From contig CM056743.1 of assembly GCA_029851415.1 (NCBI GenBank), positions 14,438,727 to 14,502,726 of the forward strand: a stretch of DNA of 64,000 nt, given 5' to 3'. The notes under the pieces were generated by a model that did no database searches, was not told the DNA's origin, and saw only the letters and a list, made by a program, of their open reading frames with translations. Within the stretch, counting starts at the first letter, position 1; the number at the start of each line of letters is the position of its first letter. The stretch comes from Eretmocerus hayati. Taxonomy: Eukaryota > Arthropoda > Insecta > Hymenoptera > Aphelinidae. Made by a program: the position numbers and the translations under genes. This document shows positions 1 through 13,635 of this stretch, one piece after another.

Positions 1-301
1 GTATTCTGCACGTGTTTTGATATCTCGACGATACTATGGAATAACCCCAAAAATATCTCATTCTAATTTCATCACATTTTTCAGCCAACCCGATTATTTA
101 AGAAATGTTTTCATTCACCCCATAAACTTCAACGCCAGAAATATATTTCATGGCCAAATGATAAAATTTTCAGTCTGATTATGGATGACTATCATTGTGT
201 GAGAGAGCGCCTCAAGTGAAATTCAAAATCAGATTAAAATTCACGTAAATAATCTTCCAAAAATCCTCAACTTTTGACCTAGAATTTTTTTCAATTTATA
301 G

Positions 302-385
302 CCGAGCTACAAATGGATGTACTGAGAGAGCGTCAAATCAAAGATAATCTCGAGCGTCAACTACAAGACGAGCAAAAAACGAGAG
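302..385 (+). CDS. dac: Dachshund family coiled-coil exon (internal exon, partial gene)
   Basis: An AG acceptor at 300-301 and a GTGAG donor at 386 bound an 84-bp exon. It starts with two bases of a split codon (Ncc), holds 27 full codons and ends with one base (g), so it is symmetric phase 1-1. The peptide begins ELQMDVLRERQI and ends with LERQLQDEQKTR. This matches the C-terminal coiled coil (DachBox-C/DD2) of Dachshund proteins, where human DACH1 has a TELKMDFLRER stretch followed by a similar EKQL..EQK stretch. Dachshund is a Ski/Sno-related nuclear transcription cofactor of the retinal determination network (eyeless, eyes absent, sine oculis) that also patterns limbs and brain; this helix mediates partner binding. 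The next exon should encode a basic KRLKKEKK-type segment, which I did not find in the window. Family identity is confident; the gene symbol is assigned by that similarity. Confidence 0.88.
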
Positions 386-2433
386 GTGAGTACAAAACTA
401 CAAAATTATAAACATAGTATCTCAAATCCCAAAGTCCATCCACTAGTATCCAGGTAAGTGTATATACATCGAACTCCGAATCAATTCCCAAGACACTAAT
501 AATCGAAGGAAGATGACTCCTTCTCACAAGGACAGAGTATATCTCACTTGGGATTGTCGTCAGACAAATCCATCAGAGGTGATCTTCCCTAACATTACAT
601 CCTCAAATCAAGCTTCGAGAGATAGTTAACTTGGTAATGAATTGAGAAACCTTAGTATATACTGTCTAGTATAGTCCTACAACTTACCTCTGTGCCTTGA
701 CTTCAAGTTTACAAGTTTGGGTGAGGCGGTCTCGGTGCCCATCCTATTATTCGATCCGATCTTAACTTAGAACTATAGATAGGTAGGTACACCAAGAATC
801 GACTGGTGTATTTCACAGGATATCATCTGAGGCATATATATCTGTGCTCTTCTTAAACATACGTATTAAGATAGTATAGACGCAGTGATGGCATCAGACA
901 AGATCAGTTTGGCAAATTTGGATCGGATGTCAGAGAGACAGAGACCGTATAATAGAATAGTCCTGCGAGCTTTAGACCGATATTACTTGCGAGTAATATC
1001 CTGAATCTGTATGAGTGAGGAAATTCCCGTCACACTGAATTAGGAGTTCTGCATGCAAACGATTTTCTTTGGAGGAGTTTTGGCGCTTGGATGGACTTGA
1101 AATTTGCTTGCCTTGATGTATGGACACTCATATTGTTTCAGATGGGTAGGAACTCTGGTGGGCTGTGTAAAATTACTTGTAAGGCTTCTTTGAGCGTTGC
1201 GTCATGTGATAGATGTATAGGATTTTAGTCGCGATTTCTCTGCACAGTGACGAAGCGAAATTTCTACGCTTCTCAGGGAGTTTCACCTTCATTCTAATCA
1301 ATTGTTCTCTATATTTATTTTGATAAGGAATTGAGTCAAGCAGTTTGTCAGTGCTGACCCTTGCAGGCTAAAATTATTATGGTGGTTTGAAAATATTTTC
1401 CTCTCAGTTGAAATAAGTTGGTTATTGTCAAAAGTAAATGAAGAACAATGAAGATTAGTGTTCGGAAAATCTTCACACATCACATTCTTAGCAAGGATTG
1501 AGGATGAGATTCTGATATGGTCCCTGAGAGAGATTGGTTTTTGAATCCTCAAGTATTTCTCAGGATCTTTTCTAGATACGCACCTCTAACTATTTTTAAT
1601 TTATGGTCAATTTTGTGATACCCTGTATGTTCTCCCATGTAGAACATAAGATTCCATGAACATATATGATCATGGAATCTATGGATTCCATGATCATATA
1701 TGATCATGAGTAAAATCGGTTTCAAAATTCGTCATTTTCATTCCGAAAAGGTGTGATATACTAATATACAACATCAATACTTCTAGGTGATGATCGAGTA
1801 TTACTCAGAAAATGTTTTCCTGAAGTCATTCTCAGGATTTGAACATTTGAAGCACCGAAGAGAAAAAATCCACATGAAATATCATTTTTCGTCAAAAATG
1901 TCAGATTTTGTGAACTTGAGACCGACTCCTGGAAAGATTTTTTTATGTAGTATATGATCAGTATCGTGACGTATTGATGTTAGAGTAGGTTTGAATCAAT
2001 ATATCACAATCTTCTGGAATAAAAATAGAATGTTTAAAGCGGTTTTACGTATGATATGTTCATGGAATCGTATGTTTTACATGGGCTGCTTGGAGGCAGT
2101 CGCGCTGAAAGGTTGACAAGATGATCTGAGAACGATATGTTCACAGATACTAGGTTTACGTGATATGGACTGTTGCTATCGCATCGAAACCGAAAATTTG
2201 ATTGAAAATGCAGAACCGTAGACTGTGTTGAGCAAAAATCCTCGGAGCCAATCACGATGAAATTAGCTTTCTTATATTGTGCAACTGGCGATATCTCATG
2301 TATACTATACTCTCATCAGAATTTTTATCCTAATATCACTGGGTAGAACTGGGTATCAGAAAAATGAGTACCACTGCGTCCTTGTTTTTTTTTTCGGAAA
2401 CATTTGGGGATCTCGAGAAATTCCCTACTGGCA
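386..2433 (+). other. Start of the intron after the dac exon
   Basis: A GTGAGT-like donor opens this stretch. No further dac exon is seen. The only organised sequence is the palindromic duplication at 1650-1709. Short ORFs on either strand lack coding character. Confidence 0.6.
1650..1709. repeat. Tandem palindromic GATTCCATG/CATGGAATC repeat
   Basis: A self-complementary block of about 30 bp (starts GATTCCATGAAC, ends ATGGAATC, 1650-1679) is followed by a near copy, GATTCCATGATCATATATGA onward. Each unit can form a hairpin. A related GTTCATGGAATCG lies near 2058. No function is assigned. Confidence 0.7.
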
Positions 2434-2877
2434 TGTCCCCGTATTTTGAGATGGACGTCCGATGGTAACCTTGAAGTTTACTTTCGAGGTCATTATGGTG
2501 TCAACTAGATTTTTCAAACGACCCGTATCAAATCGACCACCAAGTCCAAAACCAAGGTCACCAGTTCATTCCTGCTTCGATTATGAACAATTTTCATTCC
2601 AAAAATTTCTCCAACTGATGTTACTACTTAGAACCATGGAGATTACTGTTCACCGATATTAGCCTTCGTTTATCTCATCAGTGTCTAGTCGGATCGGAAC
2701 ATTTTTTTGGACAAAATTTCATAGTTTTCCACATTATTTTCAGAGTTCTCCAACCCGAGGTAAGAAGTAAGTGTTTCCACTTGATAAAACCGAGTTGACC
2801 TTCGAATGACCTCGAAAATTACCGTCAAGGTCGAAACCAAGGTCACCATCGGACATTCCCTTCGGAATACGGGGACA
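2434..2877. mobile_element. Inverted-repeat MITE-like element, 444 bp
   Basis: The ends are inverted copies: TGTCCCCGTATT at 2434 and AATACGGGGACA ending at 2877. Imperfect similarity runs about 80-90 bp inward on each side and shares GTCCGATGGT and TTTCGAGGTCATT. The interior repeats an ACCAAGGTCACC-like motif. No clear target-site duplication and no transposase ORF are visible, so the superfamily is undetermined. The short ORF inside (2462-2662) is a by-product of the repeat. Confidence 0.55.
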
Positions 2878-5800
2878 AGAGTTTCGGGATTTCTTCACGA
2901 TTTCTAGCCATTTTCAAACAAAGGAGGAGGGTTCGGGGTACTTGAATTTTCGAAAATCTTATATGATTTGTATGGATTAATTTCGATCGATGCAAGCTTG
3001 GTAGACTCTTGGGCCTCATATATCATCTCGTCGATCAAATTTCAGCAGAATGCGTGATCCGAATACAGAACACACTCATAGAACTCTCCTTTCCCTTATA
3101 CTTCAACATAATCCCTTACATCATCCTGCGCGGAATACCTTCAAATTGATCAGCTTGTTTTGATGCTCATGAATCATTGAATCTAGCTGTCAATTGGGAA
3201 GTATTTGGGTGACCATTCAGATTTCTGATATTTGCTCGAATTGCTTTGACCCGGAATACATATTGTTGAAGTTTTTGTTGGAATCAGTGGCTCGATTTTC
3301 CAATTTTATCAGGATCATTGAACTTGATTCGTATATAGTTGGTTCTTGACCGAATTTTCAATTTTTATTGCTGTCTGAAAATTTAAGATTTTTCATCAGA
3401 GAATCGATTACGGATTCATAAAACTACATCAAAGTGGAGTCCTCTTATAAGCATTTTTTACTACCGAAATTTTTCATTCAATCTCGCTACCAGATCAACA
3501 TATCTCTTTTCTACCTAAATTTTCATGATTTCTGCATATCCTTCGAACGAGTGAGTCCCTTCGGCAATTTCACACGCACAGCTGCAGGCTCTACCTTCCA
3601 CACATGAATACAACTACCACTTGCATCTGTTCTGCGTCACATTTTCAAGATAAAGTCTGCAATATAGGCACGTTAGAGAATCTTTCTGATGCACCGCATG
3701 AATATGTGCCAGCTCTTACATTTGTAAAATATGCATTCATGAGAAAGTTTATATGCACCAGCGACAAGGGCTAATTCCGTAATATATTTATGGAATTATC
3801 TGTATAAAGGCCCCCCGAGTGTTGCTGCTGATTTTTACCTCCATTATTCTCATGTTCTTCGATGCCTCCGTAAAATTGTACAGAATTCTGTTCTTTTCAG
3901 AGAGTGACTTGGAAGTACGATCATAAAATTTAATGGGATTGATTGGCTCTTGATACTTGAAGCTCATCGTGAGTTGCTCAAAATTAATTGTGAAATTCTG
4001 ATGGGGAGAGACTGGGGTAATGAAATTTTACGACACTTTGAAGAGCGTAGTGGTTCATCTCGTCTCAACTTTTGAGTAACGATCCTTACTGGTTGTAATA
4101 ATTTTGTATCTTGAGTGAGAATAATGAATAATATTCGAGTGATTGTGATTCTCCATGATTATATTGTGGTGATTTTTCTTCATAATCGAGGTTCCAAATG
4201 AGAGTCTCATAATTTCAATATCTGATGATATTCCTGATTTTGATCAAACTCGAAACATTTCTGATAAAATAAATATAAAGGCGAAATGCAATGATTTTCG
4301 GGTGTAAGTTTAATGTAGATTGTGAGTTGGAGCTGACCATCGATTATGATTAATACTTGCGCTTATATTCATATGCTGCACGTGGATAACTTATACTCTA
4401 AAACTTTTCTTCCAATTTCTGAATTTAAAAGTTCCAGATTAAGATAATCATCCTGAACTTTTTTTGAACTACACATTTTGCTGAGAAAATATCAAGAACC
4501 GATGTGACTGGCCTTCAATTTCATTGGTCAAATTTGACCAGGATTAAATTCGAAGTTAATGAATCTTACCGAATCCAACAAGTTTTTCCGAGCTCGTGGT
4601 TCCCCAAATGTATCATTTCTATCATTGATAACATCTGGAACTTGATGATGCGTTCTGTTTGTATGTCTTACAATTCTTCCATCCAAATTGCAAACCAACG
4701 CACACCAGTGAACTTTATTCCAAAAATGTAAATTAATTCTTGTTAACAATTTTTAATATAGGAGCTCATCCACACCATATGTGCGTGCACAGTTATGTCA
4801 TCAAACACACCCTTTCTTCTCATGAATTCGATTAATATCCAAAAAATACTCAGAATTTGAGGCCCAATCTTCCATAATATCTATAAAAGCTTTGCATCAT
4901 CATTGAACTATTGCCTCATGGGAATGTGATCGATTGACAATGTTTGTGTATAATATCGAGAATAATGTCTGTGAGACGCGTTGAGCATCGTGTTATCTCG
5001 ATATAAAAAGGCAATGATATGGCATTGAGGCGCGGAAAGATATGGGCGAGATATTACTTTTGTGACGTGAAAAGAGGAAGGTTATAGGGACTATAGGAGA
5101 AGGTTGTCTGAATCGCGGGTAACACGAGACTCGAACAACAGAGAGCCGATCCATTAGTCAAGCGGCAAACCCGTGTCAATACATGAATACTATGATGACG
5201 GCGACAAAGACGGACATCAATTCCTTTTTTTCTTTCACAATACTTTATGCTATTTTCCAACTTTCTCATCATTCCATAGCTATCCTTGACAATATTTCTC
5301 CGTCCCTGTCTTTTTTTTTTCTTTCAAGATATAACTTACTGTGCGCTCGTGATATCACCGATTTACCCTATATCGCGTCATTAACCGGGCAAAAATTCCA
5401 CCCTTATTCGAATCATTATCAACAAAAAAATGAACATTTATCATTTTTGCACCACTCTCACTATTTTCCACCATTCAGCTTCACCTACAGACTAATAAGA
5501 ATATATCCAGCTTTATAGGTTTCTTTAATTTCTACAGTGAGTCCTTGAAAGAAAAAAAACAGCCGTATGCATGTGAGCTGGGATTACATGCAGTATATAA
5601 AATCAGAAATTAGTCCTAACCAATGAGTAATTTGTGCCTTTTGAGTGTCTATACTCGATATAACAGTCTGATGGGAGATGCTGTTAGGAATCTGCTGATG
5701 GAAGGATGATTGATGAGTACCAAGTGTGTAACTCGTCTTTGGATACATATTTACGGGTTGGCATATGAGATAGAGAGAGAGAGAGTGAGAATGTGGATGA

Positions 5801-7333
5801 GGATACACGTTTCGGACTCTAATCGAACTAATGACCCCGAGTACGTGAAGGTTAACTCGTGACCGCCCTGAAGAGACCGTACAATCATCAGGAGGTTAAT
5901 CAGGCTAATATGGGCGGGTAGATCTACTCAAATTTTCCGCCCAATACTGGCTTACTTATATCATGCAGGCACTCATACCAACCTGTCAGTCCATCATCCA
6001 CGTGACTTGTCTCAACAAGTTAGTTCTATTTATACCTGCAGTTACAAAAAATAATGATAGTATCATATATATTGCTAGCACCATTGATTTCAAAGTCTGC
6101 GTAAATATCCATTATCGTGGTATTGGAAGTCTTGGGCTGAATTTTGATTTGGAACAAGATCCATAATTCTGTTTCAGCACGTCTTCAGACAGAAGATGAA
6201 TTATGTTGACTCGGTTGAAAAACACAGCAAGGATTATTTTATAACTCAATGAGAGTGATTAGTTGTGGATTCCAAAGAAAAGTTTGAACTGACGATATCA
6301 GAATTTTCTTTATTATCCAGCTCCTTTTCCAAATCTAAATAAGAAATTTGTTAGATTTGATTATTTTTAGATTGATGACTCCATTCCACTAATTTTGAAT
6401 CACTAGAATTCGACACGCGCGCAAGCGCGCTGATTGTTCATTCTTGATGGGTTGAAAATCGAAATCGAATAATAGAAAAGTATTCAATTCGCAATGAAAT
6501 GGGTTCGTTAAGCCAATGCGTTACTTTCTTGCCAAGACGCACATGGTGTGTGACATCTTGGAACAGATTTCTTGGAGAAATGAGTTTACGTTTCAACCTG
6601 CTAGTTAAATTACAACTCTCAACTTGACTACTGTTTACTTCAACTTCAACTTGTTTTCGTTTTTCAAAAGTTTATATCATTCGATATATAGTGTATTTTA
6701 TGAGACGCCAGTTCATCTTGAGATTTTTTAAAGCTATGGAATTTTCTACTAATATCTTTGGAGGGATCAGGAATGGAGATTGAAAGAGATGGTCGATGGG
6801 TTGATTGATTGAAATTTCAAAATAAACAATTAATCAGATAATCAATAGAGCGTTTGATTCTGAAATTTTTGACTGCAAAAACATACCTGCTTTATTTCTG
6901 ATTTAAAAATGGTACTGCTTTAGGCGCTTCCTTCATTTTTGCTGATTTTCTCTTGATAATTATCAGGACATTGCATCTACAATTATAACCTCACAACATT
7001 TTTTGTTGATACTCAGGTCCATTGATTTTTTGATGAATTTACAAACAACAACAACAATCGCGCACCCTGCAAAACAAATACATTTTCGAGATGCGAGATA
7101 TCGCAAATTGCGATACTACTAACTTCTCGATCGTACTGCGGGTTAATAAAAGGGATTCAAACATTCATCTTCATCGTTCACGGGCTTAAAGTCTGCAGAG
7201 AGAGGCTCTATGACAGAATGAGATAAGATATGACAAAATTGTTATCTTAAAAAATGCTCGTTTCTATGATCTAATGGATTCCTTGTGCATGCTAAATTTC
7301 CTCACCATTTGTGTAAATTTTTCGCATCCATAG
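2878..7333. other. Non-coding stretch, no supported gene
   Basis: AT-rich DNA with short unsupported ORFs. Small features are a GA-rich run near 5770-5790 and a perfect GCGCGCAAGCGCGC palindrome near 6418-6432. No splice-bounded coding exon and no TIR element were recognised. Confidence 0.5.
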
Positions 7334-7440
7334 CAGGGTTTGTTCCGAAATTGATTTTGAATTTCGGTTCATTTTGGATGGAAGGGGGGGGGGAGTCAAA
7401 CTTGTGTGATAATTTTGGAAACGACTTTAATTCATCATGA
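7334..7440 (-). mobile_element. Half copy of the 40.7-kb hAT-like MITE family
   Basis: The sequence starting CAGGGTTTGTTCCGAAATTG parallels the reverse complement of the right arm of the MITE at 40680-40898. It shares the TTTGAA.TTCGG stretch, the ten-G run followed by AGTCAAAC, and TGTGATAATTTTTGG. The opposite terminal repeat is not recognisable, so this copy is truncated or strongly diverged. Confidence 0.55.
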
Positions 7441-9157
7441 ATGCACAGTATCGAACGATCGACTGCATCTTCAAAAGTATAACGAAAATGATAACCCCCT
7501 AATCTGAAATGTCCAGGAATTCAACATCAAACCCGTGTCAAAAACTGATTCATAGAAAATAAAATCATATTACTGTAAATTTCAAGTATTCATTTCAATG
7601 GTCAAAGTGCAAATAAAGATCAACCGCGGGGGAACAAATAATTCTATGCCATACAAAACTCTGTAATACGAAAATATACTCTCCATAAAAGATGAAAACT
7701 CCCACAACAGCATGTACCATAATAATTACATAAGTCCTTACACAGCACAGAAACTATAACCCAAAAAATAATTTCATTCCTCCTCGTAAAATATTCAATT
7801 ATTAAAATGCTAATAATCCAACTGCTCACCAAAATACGTAGAGAATACGTTTATTAATAAAAAAAAAAAGTACCCAGAATAAGACGTGACCCCGCATTTA
7901 TGCAGCTGTAAAAGCTGGCAATCCATAAATTTTGATACAACCTAAAAAGTGAGCGGGCGTGGAGTGTTTGAAATGAGCGCGCACAGGCCGAGCTTTCTTT
8001 TTTTACGATTGCAAGTTTCATTCGAAGACATTGAGAAAAGAAAAGAACAGCGAGCAAGTAGGAACTTGCGGTGCAGCGATTGCGCGCGTAAAATCTTTGC
8101 GGCATCTGATAGATATTTATATATAGATATATATCCATAGAGTGAGGATAAAGAGCGCAAAGAAGGAAAAGATATTAGCCTGTTTAGCGGACAGCCGGAT
8201 CATGGTCACATCCCTATATTTATATATATTTGGCTTGCTTTTGTGTTGGTAAGAGTATCTTGGAAGAGGGTGCCAAAGTGTAATGGGGGAGACGAGTCCA
8301 GGCCATCTAATACTGAAGGTATAGGTACATATTATAGGGGTAGAATCTCACTGGCTCACTTTCCTTTCGAACAGACGAAACTCGAACAATGAGACGTGGC
8401 GTTGGTGGCGCGGTGAGGAGGAGAACGAGAGATGACCTTTATAGCCTTTGTAATCGCAAATCGTACATTCATTCGGAATTATTGCACCAGTACGATAGCG
8501 GATTATCTTGGCCGGATATCTCGAATGACTTTACGATCGCAAAACCCCCTATATATTATTCTATTTTCAATGTGCCCGAAAATTTCAATGGGTGAGTACG
8601 ATGCCTCGATTTTGTACACTTGGAATGGGCTATTTTTAATTTTAATTTTGGATCCGGGATTTGCGTCTGAAGTTGGAGAGTATTGAGAAATTTTGCAATC
8701 GAGATTCATGAAGTAGAATGAAAATCCTATCGAATTTCGAGAGTTACCTTTGAGCTCGAAGAATAGAACAAGATGCATGGGCTTTGAATATTTGATGAGG
8801 TTGATTCTGTTGAAACGTTTCCCATCATAATCTCAATCCAGGACTAATGGATATGACATCCTATTATAACTTCCTCTCTGAGAATATGGATTCAAGTCAA
8901 TCATGTGGAATTCTTCATGGTAACCTCAAAAAATGATGCACGATCATGATTCTGAAATCTCCGTCATTTGATGCATTTCTTCGAAGGGTTGTATGGTCTG
9001 TATATATTTTTGCAACCTGAAACAAATGAGTTACAATTTTCTGATATTGAGAATGAATTTGGTAACCTAAATCGTTACTCTAAAAAATAAATCTTGATAG
9101 TGGAAATAACAAATTTTCCCGACACTGAGAATATTTCTGACCTCAAACCACAATTAA
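7441..9157. other. Non-coding stretch, no supported gene
   Basis: AT-rich DNA with overlapping short ORFs on both strands around 7.85-8.16 kb and 8.4-8.8 kb. None is splice-bounded or protein-like enough to call. TATA-like strings near 8.1 and 8.2 kb have no supported transcript. Confidence 0.45.
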
Positions 9158-10032
9158 GGGGGTGGGCGGAAAAAGGGCGTAACCGCCATTATGCCCTTTT
9201 TCCGGACATCGCTTTTTTTGAGCCCCTATATCAAAGTCTACCATCCCTCGAAATACGTTTTTCGTGAGACCCCAGAAACCGTCTGGCAGATAAAAGGGCG
9301 TAACTGTTATGATTTAAAATGTTAAAAGGGCGTAACTGCTGTGATAACGTTTCAAAAGCAGGGCTTAATTTTTCGCTCAGCCCAACAGGATTTCGAAAGA
9401 AGGCTTAAGTACCTGACTGAAAAGATTTTAAAGGGCGTAATTACTCTGTAACAGGGCGTAAGTGAGGACGAATCTGGAAAAAGGGCCTAATTACCGAGGA
9501 AAAATTTTGTAAAAATTCTCCAGAGCCTGAAAACGCTTTTTCATCCAATATAACGATGGAAACATGCTGTTGTACCTTCAAATTGAGTGTTTTTACCCTT
9601 CCCTAGAGAAAAAAATTTCTCGTCATTCTCACACGACTGACGGAAGCTTTTCGTGTCTAAGAACCGTGGAGCATGAATCGAACCACCCCTTAGCAATCAG
9701 ATATCTTTCCAAACATGCCCAGGAACACTCTCAGAAAATTTGGGGACGATTGGACTTGATCTCGAGATTTAATTCCACTTTTTGTGAGGAAGAGAGGCCG
9801 AAATTTGACCCTGTATTCGGAAAAAGTGCGTAATTGCATTTTTCGAAATTGCTAAAAAGAGCTCAAAATGAAATTTCATCCCCCGGATCGGGTTGGGCTA
9901 TTTCGAGAATGTTATTTTCTTCGGAATAAGTCAGGTAAACTCGTCCAATTATGTCTGTAGCGCTTTTTAAAGTTTTTATTGATTTTCTCAGAATGACCGT
10001 TTTGCAATTACGCCTTTTTTCCACCCAGCCCC
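9158..10032. mobile_element. Non-autonomous TIR element with internal GGGCGTAA repeats, 875 bp
   Basis: The left end GGGGGTGGGCGGAAAAAGGG and the right end, which reads GGGGCTGGGTGGAAAAAAGG in reverse complement, form imperfect terminal inverted repeats continuing into a shared GCGTAA.. segment. The flanking triplets are TAA (left) and TCA (right), which resembles the TWA target of PIF/Harbinger but is imperfect. Inside are about nine imperfect copies of AAAAGGGCGTAAYT (near 9174, 9293, 9324, 9355, 9428, 9452, 9479 and 9822), the same motif as the inner part of the terminal repeat. The 89-codon ORF at 9564-9833 has no recognisable domain. No transposase is seen. Confidence 0.68.
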
Positions 10033-13000
10033 TCAATTATGATTAGCAGAATTCTGCTTCCTTATAACTTTTCAATTTCGTTCTATACGACAGTTATTAT
10101 CGCATTCTGCAAAATATTATTTTAGCATCGAATCATATACATAAAAAATTGTTAATCCATATAATAAAGGATCTCAAACCCAAGCAAGCATTGCAGAACT
10201 CAATACTACATACATTTGTCATGGCAAATTCAAGCAAAGCTCGTAATAAATCAGTCTCGTTGCAAATCCGGTGACACGAATCCCCGTTGATTCGACTGCA
10301 GCTTGGAGCGGTGAAATAATCGAAACTCGAGTCACGAACAGATTAGTCTGTGGTATACTAAACTTGACTCCTGCAAACAGTAGCAAGTGTTGGCCATACG
10401 GACATTAAGCCTTGTAGGCTTCTTGGTGCATCAGTGTACGTGGATTCCCCCGGGTCCCAATTACCGCTTGACATCCGATCTCGGAACATTAGTCCACGGG
10501 CGTCGTTTCGCGTATAATTCAACGCCTGTTGTCGATGCATAAATCTTGTCCATGTTTCGGCTGCAGCGTGCGACGGAAACCGATTGTTTTTGTGTTTGGT
10601 GCAATTTTTAAGAGGAGCTAGTAGTATAGACCACCGTATGGTCAGACGCGTCCAAATCTTAATTTAACTCGAGTTTTAGATGAAAAATGGTGAGATGAGG
10701 CATCACAATGGATAGGTTACGGTAATTTTCATAGAAATAATCTCGAACTAACTTGTTGAGTTTGATAAAGAAAATTTTGCCTCACATTTGATCTACGAAT
10801 GAAAAAAATTTTAAACCGGAGTGGTTCAATTTTTTCATCATATCAGTCTAGGTCGCAAGTGTTTCTTCGATAAATCGTGTGGATGCGAAATTTAATCAAG
10901 AAGAATACCTGAGAAAATTCTAAGTGTATATGGTGAGCTACTAATTATAAGATATTTTTGCATGATTGAGAATTATGTACGAGTAGTTAAGCGAGTATCG
11001 GTAGGTAAGATGTATGATATTGAGCAGTCGATCATTAAATTATTCCGTATTTAGAATAAGTTCAAAGGGAATCTGATGAATATCTTTTTGGGTCATCAAT
11101 TTCAATCTCACTCAACGAGTGCTCCGTAAGTGATCAGAAGAAATTTATCTCAAGGGTCTAGTTACTTTGACAAAATTCAGTCGAGAGGAAAAATCTCTCA
11201 GATCCACATCACAGAAGATCTAAATTTATTCTCCAACACTTGTGAGCATCATTCTTCAGACTATATTCACGGTCCATCTCCAAAAATTTTAACCTCGAGC
11301 TCTCTTCTAGTAAAGTCTAAGTCATTCACGCCCCAGATAACCCAACTCTATCTTTCGACAAAAAGATTGTCTCAGTTTGTCTTTTCTTGTCAAACGATTG
11401 AAGCTAGAATCTATCCATCAGTTCCCAATGAGCCAAATGTGGCACAAAAAAGAGCGACAGAAGCTTCTGCCTCGTTTCCAAGACTTTTGCAGCTTTTCAA
11501 CTTCGTGCTGTTGCTTTTAGCAACCTTTTCACGCCGCAATGTTGATCCGACATTGACTACTTTGTCGATGGTGTCACAAACGTATATAGGTAACATCTAG
11601 GGGATCTCTACTCCTTCTTCTTCATTCTGCTTTGCTCTCAATTTCTCCACACTCACTTTGGAGTTTTGCGCAACCCTTTGGCGGTGTACTGATACACGGA
11701 TTGGTTAGAGGTGACTTGGGAACATGTGCGGGTGCGTGTGTGTGTGTGTGTACTGGTTGGTATGGATGGTTGAAGTCTTCTATACGTGAGCTAACGGATG
11801 AGCGAATAACTGATACACGCACTACAAAATTCAATGAGTCGGTACATGGTTAAGAAAGTGGCTGTAGCCAAGTTCAGACTAATAGGAGGGGTGGGAGGAG
11901 AAGGGGGCCTGAAAATGTGAATAGGGAGACGAGCACCGACTCTGGAAGCTACCTAGGTATAATTGAGCGAGAAATAGGTCCAGACTGTTTTCTTGCTCAG
12001 GTTTGTCTCATTCTTCAACTTGTTTAAGATGTCAGTCTTGAATTTGATTCAAAAGATGAACATGAATTTTGGGTTCGTTATACTCAATTTTCCTTTCATC
12101 ATCCTATACATATATCCGGCTTGTGTATAAAAAACAATTCTACATGGAATCAGCTGTTCCCATGAATCATCAGCTGTGGTAATTCTTGCATCGATTGCAT
12201 GGTCTGTTTTTCCAGAATTTGCTCACTAAGTCTCGAGTCAGTAAGGAAAAATGGATTATATAGCTTGTAAATAGGCCGTGCACAGCCCTCAAGGTTTATT
12301 TTTTATGAAGAGTGAGATGGGATTGATAAAATAATATGCGAATGGACGCGTGGATAAGAGCTCAGAGTGACTGATTTTTATCGCATGATTCAATCTTCTG
12401 ATGATATGACTCAATCAACATCAATATTGTTGACATTCAGATCTCCGATCATAGGCTAATTTCACAATGTCGAAAAATACGTGAGGTTTAAGCACTTGGT
12501 GGCGACAAGTATGTAAGGTAAGTGTGTCCAATCTGCTCCCATTGACCAATTGTCTCAACATCTTTAGTTTACTTTACTACTCTGGTCCATATAAATATTT
12601 TCCAACATACTCTTGCTCATTTCAAAGCTCTTTTTCAAACCCCACAAAATGAGCTAGGGACACGTTGAGAAATATCGAGATGGGCCAGAGTAGGGGAATA
12701 AACTGGAGCTGTTGAAAAAATGGCTCAATAGCGGCAATTTGGGTACATTTATCTTATTTATAACCTATAATGTATAATGGTATTTTCCGTGTGCAAAATC
12801 ACTAATCAAGGATATCTTCAATTGAAACAAAAGATCGGGTCAGGGTATTCTAATGGAATCTTGATGAATTGAAATCAAATGTGCTGGATAAGACGTAGAA
12901 GCGTGTTATAGATTCTCACTGAATTATCATTCATGATTTTTATTCTGTAAGGATAAAGGAGGATACATTCTTTCACAAAAAATGAAATCAGTTGTGCATT

Positions 13001-13596
13001 TAAAGATCAAAACGTGGAGGGGGGGGGAGGGAGGATCGTGTGTCATGCTGCGAAATTTTTCTCAAATGTTCGCATGTTCGAGATACTTCAACGAAAAAAG
13101 AGGGATCACACGCCAGATTTTATCAAACAAAACCATGAGATGAGTGTTGTAGTCAAAAAAGACCATTCTTGTACACCAGAATCTTGAAAATTTCAAGAAA
13201 GTCACACAATGAGGTTACGGAATTCCATCTTGTATCCATGGGTGTGTCACAGTAGCCCAAATGATACAAAATTTACCTCTTAAATCTGAATCCAACTCAC
13301 ATTTTTGTTCTTATAACCTATTCCACTTATTCTGCATTACGGTGATCAAATAGCTAAAGGTTGCCTAGTCAAATAAGTATAGGGTTACCTGTATTTCGTG
13401 GTCAAGAATGCGGAAAAGAGCTATATAGCCGACGAGAAGTCTGGGTGTACGGTTTAGTTGACGTATGGTCTTTGCAAGCGTAAAAGCTCCATCAGGTTAC
13501 TTGTTGTGCATTGCGCGAGCCAGTTGTCGCGGTCACTTTGTCAAACGTGGACCGGGTATATATAGGCTAGCCCCTTACTCTGTTTAATTAAGTCTC

Positions 13597-13598
<2 letters not shown>
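10033..13598. other. Non-coding stretch with a GT microsatellite
   Basis: No supported gene. It contains a short (GT)n tract at about 11733-11750 and a nine-to-ten G run near 13020. The 156-codon ORF at 11130-11600 is compositionally ordinary, lacks a recognisable domain, and is not called. Confidence 0.45.

Positions 13599-13634
<36 letters not shown>
13599..13634. repeat. (CTG)n microsatellite, about 11 units
   Basis: An uninterrupted run of GCT/CTG triplets lies about 40 bp downstream of a TATATATAGG string near 13556. It sits in no supported reading frame. Confidence 0.9.

Positions 13635-13635
<1 letters not shown>

Noticed and set aside
11130..11600. 156-codon plus-strand ORF
   Set aside because: Ordinary composition, no recognisable domain, no exon structure; compatible with chance in 64 kb.
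13556..13566. TATATATAGG and other TATA-like strings (also near 5000, 8220, 34543, 42298)
   Set aside because: AT-rich DNA gives many matches, and none lies at a sensible distance from a supported transcript.
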